A stretch of 64,000 nt of DNA from Corallococcus sp. EGB (GTDB lineage: Bacteria; Myxococcota; Myxococcia; Myxococcales; Myxococcaceae). Both the position numbers and the translations under genes were made by a program. The stretch spans positions 4,960,001 to 5,024,000 of the forward strand of contig NZ_CP079946.1 in NCBI RefSeq assembly GCF_019968905.1, given 5' to 3'. Of the stretch, positions 8,417 through 16,726 are shown piece after piece; the stretch's first letter is position 1, and every line of letters starts with the position of its first letter. The notes under the pieces are model-generated. The model saw nothing but the letters and a program-made list of their open reading frames with translations, made no database searches and was not told the origin of the DNA.

Positions 8417-10213
8417 ATGGAGCCACGCGACCCGAAGGAGACCGAGGACTCGCGCCGGGGGCCCTCCCGCGCCGCCTCGAACGACCGGCTGTACCTGCTG
8501 CTCTTCCAGGGGAACACCTCCACGGTGGTGCCATTGCCCCGGGAGGGGGAGGTGGTGATTGGCCGCGCGGCGGGGGTGGACGTGGTGGTGGAGGACGCGT
8601 CGGTGAGCCGCCAGCACGCGCGGGTGTCGGTGGCGGAGGGCGAGGTGTTCATCACGGACCTGGGCAGCCACAACGGCGTGCACGTCAACCGGGAGCGGGT
8701 GCAGGGCTCGCGGCTGCTGGACAGCGGTGATGCGGTGACGTTGGGCAACGTGACGCTGGTGGTCCACCGGGGCGAGCGCCCCCTGCCGGAGCGGCGGGCG
8801 CTGGAGGCGGACGCGCTGAGGACCCGGCTCTCCGAGGAGCTGGACCGGGTGCACGGCTCCGGGCTCGCGGTGAGCGTGGTGGCGCTGGGAGTGGAGGCCG
8901 CGCGGGTGCCGCGGGGGGAGTTGGTGCGGGCGCTGGATGGCGCGCTGCGGTTGATGGACGCGGTGGGGCAGGTGGGGGAGCTGCTGATGGTGCTGCTGCC
9001 GGATCTGTCCGGCGAGGAGGCGGAAGCGGCGGCGGCGCACCTGGTGTCGGTCCTCTCGCCGCTGGCCGGGCGCGTGTGGGCGGGCGTGGCGTCGGCGCCG
9101 GGGGACGGGATGAAGGGGGACGCGCTGCTGAGCGCGGCGAAGGCAGCGGCGAAGGCAGCGGAGCCGGGGGGGACCCGGGTCAGCGGACCGTCCATGTACC
9201 GGCTGTCACTGGGTGAGCGGTCGGTGGTGGTGGCGGACGCGGCGATGTCGCGCGTGTTCGAACAACTGCGCCAGCTGGCGGCGAGTCCGCTGCCGGTGCT
9301 GATCCACGGCCCGACGGGGGCGGGGAAGGAGAACGCGGCGTGGGCGGTGCATCACGCGTCGCCGCGCTCGGAACAGCCGTTCGTGCCGATCAACTGCGCG
9401 GCGCTGCCGGAGAACCTGGTGGAGGCGGAGCTGTTCGGCCACGAGCGGGGCGCGTTCACCGGCGCGGACCGGGCGCGGGCGGGCCTGCTGGAGCGCGCGA
9501 GCGGCGGGACGCTGTTCCTGGACGAGGTGGCGGAGCTGTCGCTGCCCATCCAGGCGAAGCTGCTGCGGGCGTTGGATCAGCAGCGGATCACCCGGCTGGG
9601 GGATTCCCGCGAGCGGCAGGTGGATCTGCGGGTGGTCGCGGCCACGCACCGGGAGCTGTCGGACGAGGTGAAGGCCGGGCGCTTCCGGCAGGATCTGTTC
9701 TTCCGGCTGTCCGGAGCGAAGGTGACGTTGCCGCCGTTGAAGGACCGGCCGCTGGAGCTGCCGCTGCTGGCACGGGCGTTCCTGGAGGAGTCCTGCGCGA
9801 GGGCCGGCCGCCCACCGTTGCACCTGTCCGCCGCGGCCATGGAGGTGCTGGGGGCGCACGAGTGGCCGGGCAACGTGCGCGAGCTGAAGAACACCATGGA
9901 GTACGCGGCGGCCATGTCGCCCGGGCCGGTGGTGGAGCCGTCGCACCTGCCGGACTCCCTGCGGGTGGGGACGAGGTCAGAGCCCGAGGCGGCGCGCGCG
10001 GAGGGCGGGACGGAGGCGCCCACGGTGTTCCCGAACCTGGCGGAGGAGCTGCGGACGCTGGAGCGCACGTGGATGGTGCGGGCGCTGGAGGCGACGGGTG
10101 GGGTGCAGACGCGGGCCGCCCAGCTCATCGGGATGCCGCTGCGCACGTTCGCGTTCAAGCTGAAGCAGTATCGCATCGCGCCCTCGCGAGGCCGCGGTCC
10201 GGCGGGTGAATGA
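8417..10213 (+). CDS. FHA-domain sigma-54-dependent transcriptional activator
   Basis: 598 residues from ATG 8417; the frame is open to 8324, but family sequence begins after 8417. An FHA domain spans residues 26-118 with phosphothreonine-binding landmarks GR (49-50), S64/R65/H67 and N86. Residues about 120-270 look like a degenerate GGDEF/nucleotide-cyclase fold (LMDAVGQVGELLMVLLP, WAGVASAPGDG) without a GGDEF signature. The AAA+ domain has Walker A GPTGAGKE (about 298), the sigma-54 contact loop GAFTGA (about 345) and Walker B GTLFLDEVAEL. A Fis-type HTH lies at the end (QTRAAQLIGMPLRTFAFKLKQ). There is no receiver domain, so input is probably phosphothreonine recognition by the FHA domain. 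The TGA overlaps the ATG of the kinase gene (10210-10213), making them one unit. Confidence 0.92.
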   Translation: MEPRDPKETEDSRRGPSRAASNDRLYLLLFQGNTSTVVPLPREGEVVIGRAAGVDVVVEDASVSRQHARVSVAEGEVFITDLGSHNGVHVNRERVQGSRLLDSGDAVTLGNVTLVVHRGERPLPERRALEADALRTRLSEELDRVHGSGLAVSVVALGVEAARVPRGELVRALDGALRLMDAVGQVGELLMVLLPDLSGEEAEAAAAHLVSVLSPLAGRVWAGVASAPGDGMKGDALLSAAKAAAKAAEPGGTRVSGPSMYRLSLGERSVVVADAAMSRVFEQLRQLAASPLPVLIHGPTGAGKENAAWAVHHASPRSEQPFVPINCAALPENLVEAELFGHERGAFTGADRARAGLLERASGGTLFLDEVAELSLPIQAKLLRALDQQRITRLGDSRERQVDLRVVAATHRELSDEVKAGRFRQDLFFRLSGAKVTLPPLKDRPLELPLLARAFLEESCARAGRPPLHLSAAAMEVLGAHEWPGNVRELKNTMEYAAAMSPGPVVEPSHLPDSLRVGTRSEPEAARAEGGTEAPTVFPNLAEELRTLERTWMVRALEATGGVQTRAAQLIGMPLRTFAFKLKQYRIAPSRGRGPAGE

Positions 10214-12783
10214 GGAGCGAGTCGCCTCCAGCGTGGCAGCCGCCCGCGGCGTTCGGCGAGTACCGCCTGGTGCAGCCATTGGGGCGCGGCGCGATGGGCG
10301 AGGTTTACCTGGCGCACGACACGGTGCTGGACCGGCTGGTGGCGGTGAAGTTCATCGCTGGCATCGCGCCGGATGAAATGCAGCGCGAGCGCTTCCGCAC
10401 GGAGGCCCGGGCGATTGCCCGCGTGCAGCATCCGAACGTGGTGGGCATCCATCGTGTCGGCGAGGTGCAGGAGCGGCCGTACCTCGTCTCCGAGTTCCTG
10501 CGCGGAGAGAGCCTGGACCGGTTGTCCCGGCCGGCGCCGTGGACACGGGTGCTGGAGATTGGAATCGGGCTGGCGAGGGGGCTCGCGGCGGCACACCGTC
10601 AGGGCGTGCTGCACCGGGACCTCAAGCCCGCGAACGCGCTCCTGACGGAGGACGGGCAGGTGAAGCTGCTCGACTTCGGTGTGGCGAAGCTGCTCGACGT
10701 GGCGACGGCGCCTGTCGTGCTCGTGCGTCCGCCGGAGGGCCTGCGTCCCGTGCCCGTGGAGGGTGCGGCGACGGTGGATGTCCCGATCCCGGTGGCGCCC
10801 GCGACCGCCGATGTGCCGAGGGCTCCCGCGAGCATGGACGCGGCGCAGCGGACGGCGACGGTGCCTCCGCTTCCGCCGGAATGGCTCGTCGGTCCTTCGG
10901 ACCTGCTGGCCACGGGTCGCATCGGGACGCCGCTCTACATGGCGCCCGAGGTCTGGCGGGGAGAACCCGCCACGGTCCGCAGCGATCTCTTCTCGCTGGG
11001 CGTTCTGCTCTACGAGCTGTGCGGAGGTTCGACGCCGGGACCGCTCGTGGAAGCGCCTGCCCGGCCCCGGATCTTCGAACCGCTGGACGTCGCTGTCCCC
11101 GGAGTGGACGCCACGTTCGCCGCGGTCCTCGCGCGCTGCCTCGCGCATGATCCAGTCGCACGCTTCGACTCGGCGGATGCCCTGCGTGAAGCGTTGGAGT
11201 CCATCGCCTCACGCAGCGCTCCTCCGGCCATCGCGCCCCCGCGTCCACGGTGGCTGCGCGTGACCCGCGTGCTCGCGCTCCCGGGGATCGCGGTGGCCGT
11301 CCTCGTCGGCGGCAACTGGTGGGGCGAGCGTTCCCGGCGCATCGACGCGGAGGAGGCCATGGCCTCCGCTGCCGCCAGATTCGATGAAGGCCGTGCGCTG
11401 GGGGACCGCATCGAAGCCCTCCGTGCAGAGGCCTTCATCGCCTTTGACACCGACGGCTCCGCCAAAGCGGAGCCAATCTGGGCCCAGGCCCTGGACCTGG
11501 GCGCGAAGCAGGCTCGCCACTATCAGGACGCCAGCGAGCTCCTTGAAGCCTCGCAGAAGCGCGTGGGCCGGGGCACGAACCCCGCCCTGGATCAACGCGT
11601 CGCCGAGGTCCTCTTCCAGCGCATCCTGGTCGCGGAACGCGACCGTGACCCCAAGGCGAAGAAGGCCCTGACGGAGCACCTCGAGGAGCTGGACCCCAGC
11701 GCCACCACGAGCCGGAAGGTGACCGCCCCCGCTCACCTGGAGCTGGACAGCGAGCCCGCGGGCGCCGACATCCAGGTCGAGACCTTCGACCCCCAGCCCG
11801 GAGGCCCGCCGCGCTGGTCCGAACCGAGGGCCTTCGGCAAGACGCCCATGACCTCCGGCCTCACGCTCGAGCCCGGCTCGTACCGCCTGACGTTCATGCT
11901 GCCGGGCCGTCAAGCCGTGCGCTACCCGGTGCTGCTCGCGCGCGGCGAGACCTTCCAGGCGAAGGTCCCCATCCCCGAACACGTCCCGGATGGCTTCGTC
12001 TACGTGCCGTCGGGCCGCTTCCTCTACGGCAGCGGCGACGACGAGAGCATCCGCCGCTCGCGCCCGGTCCACGGACTCACGACCGGCGCCTTCTTCATCG
12101 CGCGCCACGAAGTCACCTATGCGGACTGGATCTCCTGGCTGCGCGAGTTGCCGGCACACGAGCGTGAAGCCCGCAGGCCCCGGGGGACCAATTACTACGG
12201 CACCATCGAGCTGCTCCCGGCGAAGGGTGGCACCTGGACCTTCCATCTGGAGCACGAAGGCATCGAGTACCAGGCGAGGGAAGGGGAGCTGCTGCGGTAT
12301 CAAGACCGCACCCTGCGCGCTGAACAGGACTGGCGCCGCTTCCCCGTGTCCGGCATCTCCTGGGAGGACGCTCGCGCGTACACCGCCTGGCTGGACACCA
12401 CCGGCCGCGTGCCCCGAGCGCGTCTCTGCACGGAACGTGAATGGGAGCGTGCCGCCCGGGGCGCGGATGGCCGGGCCTATCCGCACGGCCCGACCCTGGC
12501 ACCGGATGACGCCAACTTCGACGCGACCTACGGCCGCAAGCCAGGCGCCTTCGGACCGGATGCGGTGGGCTCACATCCCGTGTCGGACAGCCCCTTTGGC
12601 ATTTCAGACATGTCCGGCAACGTGTGGGAGTGGCTGGTGACGGATCCAACCGGCGCGCCCGCGTATGGCGGCGGTTCGTTCTACCAGGACGCACGGACCG
12701 CCCTGACCCTCAACCACGGCGATGGCGAACCGCGCACACGCTTCCCCTTCATCGGGATGCGCGTGTGCGCGTCCGCGCCGTGA
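10210..12783 (+). CDS. Membrane Ser/Thr protein kinase with PEGA and FGE-like domains
   Basis: 857 residues. Kinase domain about 15-335: glycine loop LGRGAMGEVY, K47 (VAVKF), D137 (LHRDLKPAN), D155 (DFG) and GTPLYMAPE ending at E247. The segment from DFG to APE is about 93 residues, some 60 longer than usual, because of a Pro/Ala/Val-rich insert. A single membrane helix (about 352-372) leads to an extracytoplasmic part: a charged helical region, a PEGA domain (about 509-590) and a sulfatase-modifying-factor (FGE) domain (about 593-855; TYADWISWL, SGISWEDARAYTAWL, DMSGNVWEW). The FGE domain lacks the two catalytic cysteines expected after GGSF (the sequence is GGGSFYQDART), so it is probably a ligand-sensing domain. 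The overlap with the FHA activator suggests that the kinase signals to it. Confidence 0.92.
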   Translation: MRSESPPAWQPPAAFGEYRLVQPLGRGAMGEVYLAHDTVLDRLVAVKFIAGIAPDEMQRERFRTEARAIARVQHPNVVGIHRVGEVQERPYLVSEFLRGESLDRLSRPAPWTRVLEIGIGLARGLAAAHRQGVLHRDLKPANALLTEDGQVKLLDFGVAKLLDVATAPVVLVRPPEGLRPVPVEGAATVDVPIPVAPATADVPRAPASMDAAQRTATVPPLPPEWLVGPSDLLATGRIGTPLYMAPEVWRGEPATVRSDLFSLGVLLYELCGGSTPGPLVEAPARPRIFEPLDVAVPGVDATFAAVLARCLAHDPVARFDSADALREALESIASRSAPPAIAPPRPRWLRVTRVLALPGIAVAVLVGGNWWGERSRRIDAEEAMASAAARFDEGRALGDRIEALRAEAFIAFDTDGSAKAEPIWAQALDLGAKQARHYQDASELLEASQKRVGRGTNPALDQRVAEVLFQRILVAERDRDPKAKKALTEHLEELDPSATTSRKVTAPAHLELDSEPAGADIQVETFDPQPGGPPRWSEPRAFGKTPMTSGLTLEPGSYRLTFMLPGRQAVRYPVLLARGETFQAKVPIPEHVPDGFVYVPSGRFLYGSGDDESIRRSRPVHGLTTGAFFIARHEVTYADWISWLRELPAHEREARRPRGTNYYGTIELLPAKGGTWTFHLEHEGIEYQAREGELLRYQDRTLRAEQDWRRFPVSGISWEDARAYTAWLDTTGRVPRARLCTEREWERAARGADGRAYPHGPTLAPDDANFDATYGRKPGAFGPDAVGSHPVSDSPFGISDMSGNVWEWLVTDPTGAPAYGGGSFYQDARTALTLNHGDGEPRTRFPFIGMRVCASAP

Positions 12784-14391
12784 TCAGAGATCGCGCCCCG
12801 GCAACTGGCCCACCGCGGGCAGGTAACCCAGGTCACGCTCGAACGTGAACCCGGGCGGGGCCTGCGTGGACGTGGCGAAGACACCCAGCTCCCGGTGCTG
12901 CCACAGCTTCAGCGGCCGGCGCTGGCTCGCGCTGGTGGAGTCCACGGCGCTGTAGATGTAGCCCTCGATGCCTCGGCCATCGTTGGCGGTGTTGAGGGAG
13001 TAACCAGCGATACCGTCACAAGACTCGCTATCCGTGAGCAGGTAGTGCCCGTATCCATCCACGCACTGGTACAGCGGCTTGATGAACTCGCGCATGCGCT
13101 TCAGGATGTTCGCGGGCAACTTCGGCGAGAGGATGGGTCCCTCCTTGCGCAGCGCCGTGAACGGCGTCGCGTCCGCGACCCCATCCGCATCCAGGTCCAA
13201 GCTGATCCCGTTCACGCTGCTGCCTTCGACGAGCTCCGGGTCCACCGTCACCGACGTGGTCGTCACGTAGCCCTTGCCGGCGTCTTTGAACTGCACCAGC
13301 GACCGGTCGATGAAGAGCGAATACGACACGAGCAGAGTTGCGTCGGTCTGGGCCGGCAGGTTCAGCGAATCACAGGCCAGCGCGTCACGCGGGGCAAGCA
13401 CGCGCTTTCCCCCCACGCACGTGGCCTCCAGGGGCAGCGTGTTCCAGCGCTTCTTGCCCAGGCACAGCGGCCGGACTCCGCCGCAGTCATCCATCATCCA
13501 CACGGCCTCCAGGGAGTAGCCGTCCAGCGTTGACGGCAAGCCATCCTCGCCCAATCGAACGGCGGTCGCCGCCGTCATGAACTCCAGCGGCGTCCCATCC
13601 AGCGTGTTGCTGTGCCCCTCGCCGCAGTAGTCCGCCGTGGCCATGCGCGTGCACAGTTGGTGGTACTTCAGCGCATTGTCCTGTGTGCGCGGGGCCACAG
13701 GCCAGGGCGGAAAGCCCCAGTCGATGCACTTGGCGATGACGCCACCGCCTACGTAGAAGGCCTCGGCCAGGGGCCCGCTCTTGTTCTCGTTCTCCGGCGC
13801 GCAGGCGAAGGTGAAGTACTCGGGATTGGGGAGCAGATTGCCGCCCGTGGACCACGCATAAGGCACCGCGAGCGCGAAGCCGCTGCCGTGCGGACACAGA
13901 AGCTGGGGCTGGTTGTCCTCCGTAGACGCCGTGATGCGGTACTCCCAGAGCGCCTTGCCCAGACTCGCGTCCAGTGCGGTGCACGGAAGCTTGGACGACA
14001 GGATGTTGTTGTGGCACCTGAGCCCCTCGATGGTCAGCTTCACCGAGCGTCCCTCGAACGGCGCGCGGAACGACGCCCCCGCGAGGCTGGATCCCTCCAG
14101 ATGCCGCGTCACCTGAGCGTTGCCGCTCGTGCAGACCTGGGTGCCCACGAGCCGCCCGCCGATCATCTGCGCCGAGGCCGCCCCGCACTCCATCCCGGCA
14201 GGAGGTGCCGAGGGCTCGATGGACCCGAGCGGAATGTTCACGTTCTCGAAGCGCTCCGAACCATGCAATCGGGTTCCCTGTGCGCCGTTCTCCGGAGGCG
14301 GATCCTCGGTTGGCTCCGCGTTGGCTCCCAGGGCCGTCATCATCCCCATCACGAACAAACACTGCGTCCACGTCTTGCCACTCGCCTTCAT
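12784..14391 (-). CDS. Secreted ADYC-domain protein
   Basis: 535 residues from ATG 14391; the frame is open to 14817, but the signal peptide starts here (MKASGKTWTQCLFVMGMMT, cleavage near GANA-EP). GGGAG lies about 10 bases upstream. The hallmark ATADYCGEGHSNTLDGTPLEF, about two-thirds along, names the ADYC domain seen in secreted myxobacterial proteins. Around a dozen cysteines suggest disulfides and an exported location. The function of the family is not established. The stop codon directly abuts the stop of the convergent kinase gene with no gap, so antisense read-through between them is likely. Confidence 0.8.
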   Translation of the reverse strand: MKASGKTWTQCLFVMGMMTALGANAEPTEDPPPENGAQGTRLHGSERFENVNIPLGSIEPSAPPAGMECGAASAQMIGGRLVGTQVCTSGNAQVTRHLEGSSLAGASFRAPFEGRSVKLTIEGLRCHNNILSSKLPCTALDASLGKALWEYRITASTEDNQPQLLCPHGSGFALAVPYAWSTGGNLLPNPEYFTFACAPENENKSGPLAEAFYVGGGVIAKCIDWGFPPWPVAPRTQDNALKYHQLCTRMATADYCGEGHSNTLDGTPLEFMTAATAVRLGEDGLPSTLDGYSLEAVWMMDDCGGVRPLCLGKKRWNTLPLEATCVGGKRVLAPRDALACDSLNLPAQTDATLLVSYSLFIDRSLVQFKDAGKGYVTTTSVTVDPELVEGSSVNGISLDLDADGVADATPFTALRKEGPILSPKLPANILKRMREFIKPLYQCVDGYGHYLLTDSESCDGIAGYSLNTANDGRGIEGYIYSAVDSTSASQRRPLKLWQHRELGVFATSTQAPPGFTFERDLGYLPAVGQLPGRDL

Positions 14392-14502
14392 CGGTCCATC
14401 TCCCGCAGTCCTTCGAATCCGTGGGGAGCACTCGCGTCCCCGATGCACAAGGAACGTGCAGGCCCCGAGAAGTTGACAACAAACGTCTGTTTTGCGCGGA
14501 CC

Positions 14503-14575
14503 GTGCAAACCTTGCCGTGCATGCACGTCTTGCCGTGCCGTGCATGCGAGGAGCGTGTGCAAACCTTGCACGCTC
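14503..14575. repeat. Cluster of short direct and inverted repeats between divergent genes
   Basis: GTGCAAACCTTGC occurs at 14503-14515 and 14557-14569; CTTGCCGTGC at 14511-14520 and 14529-14538; GCCGTGCATGC at 14514-14524 and 14537-14547. GAGCGTG (14551-14557) and CACGCTC (14569-14575) form a 7-bp hairpin around the second long copy. All lie in the 295-base region between the ADYC gene and the CocE gene. The density suggests protein-binding sites or an RNA leader. A TTGACA at 14473-14478 has no good -10 partner on the plus strand. Confidence 0.6.
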
Positions 14576-14686
14576 CGAGCGCGGCGCGATGCGGCGGGCG
14601 TTCCAGCTTCCTTGCACGGGCCCCATCGCCCAAGATGCATTTCCCTTCGAATTTCCCCCGCATTTCCCAGCAAGGAGGAGGGGAGC

Positions 14687-16621
14687 ATGACCTTCCACCG
14701 CCGAGGCCTCGTCGCAGCGCTCGCGATGTTCTCCCTGTCTGGATCCGCCCTCGCGCAGGCGCCCGCCGCGCCGCCCAAGCCGCCCGCGAGCCCGGAAGAC
14801 GAACGCGCCGCATCCATCCGGGCGCACTACACGAAGTACGAGGTGCGCATCCCCATGCGCGACGGCGTGAAGCTCTTCACGACGTTCTACGTGCCCAACG
14901 ACGCGAGCCCACAGAAGCGCTACCCCGTGCTGCTCACGCGCACGCCGTACTCGGTGGGCCCCTACGGCGCCGGCCGCTATCCCAAAACCCTGGCCACGGC
15001 CGACTTCGAGAAGGAGGGCTTCATCTTCGCCTTCCAGGACGTGCGAGGCCGCTATCTGTCCGAGGGCGAGTTCGTCAACGTCCGCCCCCACCTCGACACC
15101 AAGAAGGGCAAGGAGGTGGATGAGAGCAGCGACACGTACGACACCATCGACTGGCTGGTGAAGCGCGTTCCCCACAACAACGGCAAGGTGGGCATGTGGG
15201 GCGTGTCCTATCCGGGCTACTACACCTCCGCGGGCGCCATCGACTCGCACCCCGCGCTCAAGGCCGTGTCGCCGCAGGCGCCCATCGCGGACTGGTTCTG
15301 GGACGACATGCACCGGCATGGCGCCTTCAACCTGCAGCTGGCGTTCAGCTTCTTCTCCACCTTCGGCAAGCCGCGCCCCGCGCCCACGGACGAGGTGGAG
15401 TGGAAGCCCTACGACTTCGGCACCCCGGACGCCTACCAGTTCTTCCTGGACCTGGGCCCGCTCCCCAACGCGGACGCGAAGCACCTCCACGGTGACATCG
15501 CGTTCTGGAAGGACATCATCGCGCACCCCAACTACGACGCCTTCTGGCAGGCGCGGAGCCTCTTGCCGCACCTGAAGAACATCAAGGCCGCGGTGATGGT
15601 GGTGGGCGGCTGGTACGACACGGAGGACCTCTACGGGCCGCTGCGCACGTACGCCGCCATCGAGAAGCAGAACCCCGGCATCACCAACACGCTCGTGATG
15701 GGCCCGTGGCCGCACGGCGGCTGGATGCGCACGGAGGGCTCGTCCCTGGGGGACGCGGACTTCGGGTTCCCCACGGCCGCCACGTACCAGGACCTGGTGC
15801 TGGCCTTCTTCAAGCAGCACCTGAAGGGCGGCCCGGACGCGGCCGTTCCGGAGGCGCTCGTCTTCGAGGGCGGCGCCAACCGCTGGCGCAAGCTGGACGC
15901 CTGGCCGCCCAAGGGCACGAAGGAGACGCGCCTGTACTTCCAGCCGCAGGGCGCGCTGACCTTCCAGGCGCCCACGGCGACGCAGGCGTCCTTCGACGAA
16001 TACGTGAGCGACCCCGCGAAGCCCGTGCCGTACACGCAGGACCTGAGCCCCGGCTGGTCCAAGACGTACATGACGGAGGACCAACGCTTCGCCTCGCGCC
16101 GGCCGGACGTGCTCACGTACCAGACGGAGCCGCTGACCCAGGACCTCACGCTCGCGGGCCCGCTGGAGGCGGAGCTGTGGGTCTCCACGACGGGCAGTGA
16201 CGCGGATTGGGTGGTGAAGCTGGTGGACGTGAACCCCGGGAAGATGCCCGGCTGGACGAAGGAGCAGGAGCAGTCCGGCGAGCGCAACCGGGGCGCGCAG
16301 CAGACGCTGGTGCGCGGCGAGCCGTTCCGCGGCCGCTTCCGTGAGAGCTATTCGCAGCCCAAGCCCTTCACGTCCAACGAGGTGACGAAGGTGCGCTTCG
16401 TCATCAACGACGTGTTCCACACCTTCCAGCGCGGCCACCGGCTGATGGTGCAGGTGCAGTCCAGCTGGTTCCCGTTCATCGACCGGAACCCGCAGACGTA
16501 CGTGCCCAACATCTTCGAGGCGAAGCCCACGGACTTCGTTCGCGCGATGCACCGGCTGCACCACACGGCGGCCCAGCCCAGTGCGTTGAAGGTGAACGTC
16601 CTGCCCGCGCTGGACGAGTAG
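14687..16621 (+). CDS. CocE/NonD-family exported hydrolase
   Basis: 644 residues. AAGGAGG (14672-14678) lies 8 bases before ATG 14687. Signal peptide MTFHRRGLVAALAMFSLSGS ending at ALA-QAP. The alpha/beta hydrolase domain carries the nucleophile S174 in GVSYPG, the Asp region VVGGWYDTEDLYG and the His region MGPWPHGGWM. The C-terminal third is the jelly-roll X-Pro dipeptidyl-peptidase C-terminal domain (LTLAGPLEAELWVSTTGSDADWVVKLVDV). The family includes alpha-amino-acid ester hydrolases and cocaine esterase; GWYD and PWPHGGW fit the amino-acid ester hydrolase side. Periplasmic or secreted. The substrate is unknown. Confidence 0.88.
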   Translation: MTFHRRGLVAALAMFSLSGSALAQAPAAPPKPPASPEDERAASIRAHYTKYEVRIPMRDGVKLFTTFYVPNDASPQKRYPVLLTRTPYSVGPYGAGRYPKTLATADFEKEGFIFAFQDVRGRYLSEGEFVNVRPHLDTKKGKEVDESSDTYDTIDWLVKRVPHNNGKVGMWGVSYPGYYTSAGAIDSHPALKAVSPQAPIADWFWDDMHRHGAFNLQLAFSFFSTFGKPRPAPTDEVEWKPYDFGTPDAYQFFLDLGPLPNADAKHLHGDIAFWKDIIAHPNYDAFWQARSLLPHLKNIKAAVMVVGGWYDTEDLYGPLRTYAAIEKQNPGITNTLVMGPWPHGGWMRTEGSSLGDADFGFPTAATYQDLVLAFFKQHLKGGPDAAVPEALVFEGGANRWRKLDAWPPKGTKETRLYFQPQGALTFQAPTATQASFDEYVSDPAKPVPYTQDLSPGWSKTYMTEDQRFASRRPDVLTYQTEPLTQDLTLAGPLEAELWVSTTGSDADWVVKLVDVNPGKMPGWTKEQEQSGERNRGAQQTLVRGEPFRGRFRESYSQPKPFTSNEVTKVRFVINDVFHTFQRGHRLMVQVQSSWFPFIDRNPQTYVPNIFEAKPTDFVRAMHRLHHTAAQPSALKVNVLPALDE

Positions 16622-16649
16622 TTCCCCCGTCCACGGGCGCGCGGTCTGC

Positions 16650-16655
16650 TAGGCT
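16650..16655 (+). promoter_or_regulatory. Candidate -10 box (TAGGCT) for rtcA
   Basis: The string CTAGGCTGCGC (16649-16659) lies 68 bases before the rtcA start. Nearly the same string (CTAGGGTGCGC) precedes rpsA and the PilZ-like gene, which suggests a shared core promoter element. No convincing -35 box is seen here. Confidence 0.3.
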
Positions 16656-16726
16656 GCGCGCCCGTCACCACACGCGGGTGGCCCTTCGCCGGGCCGCGCG
16701 CCACGACACGCCAGGACGGGAGGGAC

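Noticed and set aside
8304-8534. Upstream extension of the peroxiredoxin frame
   Set aside because: It overlaps the start of the divergent activator gene and adds 77 Arg/Pro-rich residues foreign to the family.
14392-14817. Upstream extension of the ADYC-protein frame
   Set aside because: A clear signal peptide begins at 14391, and the extension runs through the repeat cluster and into the divergent CocE-type gene.
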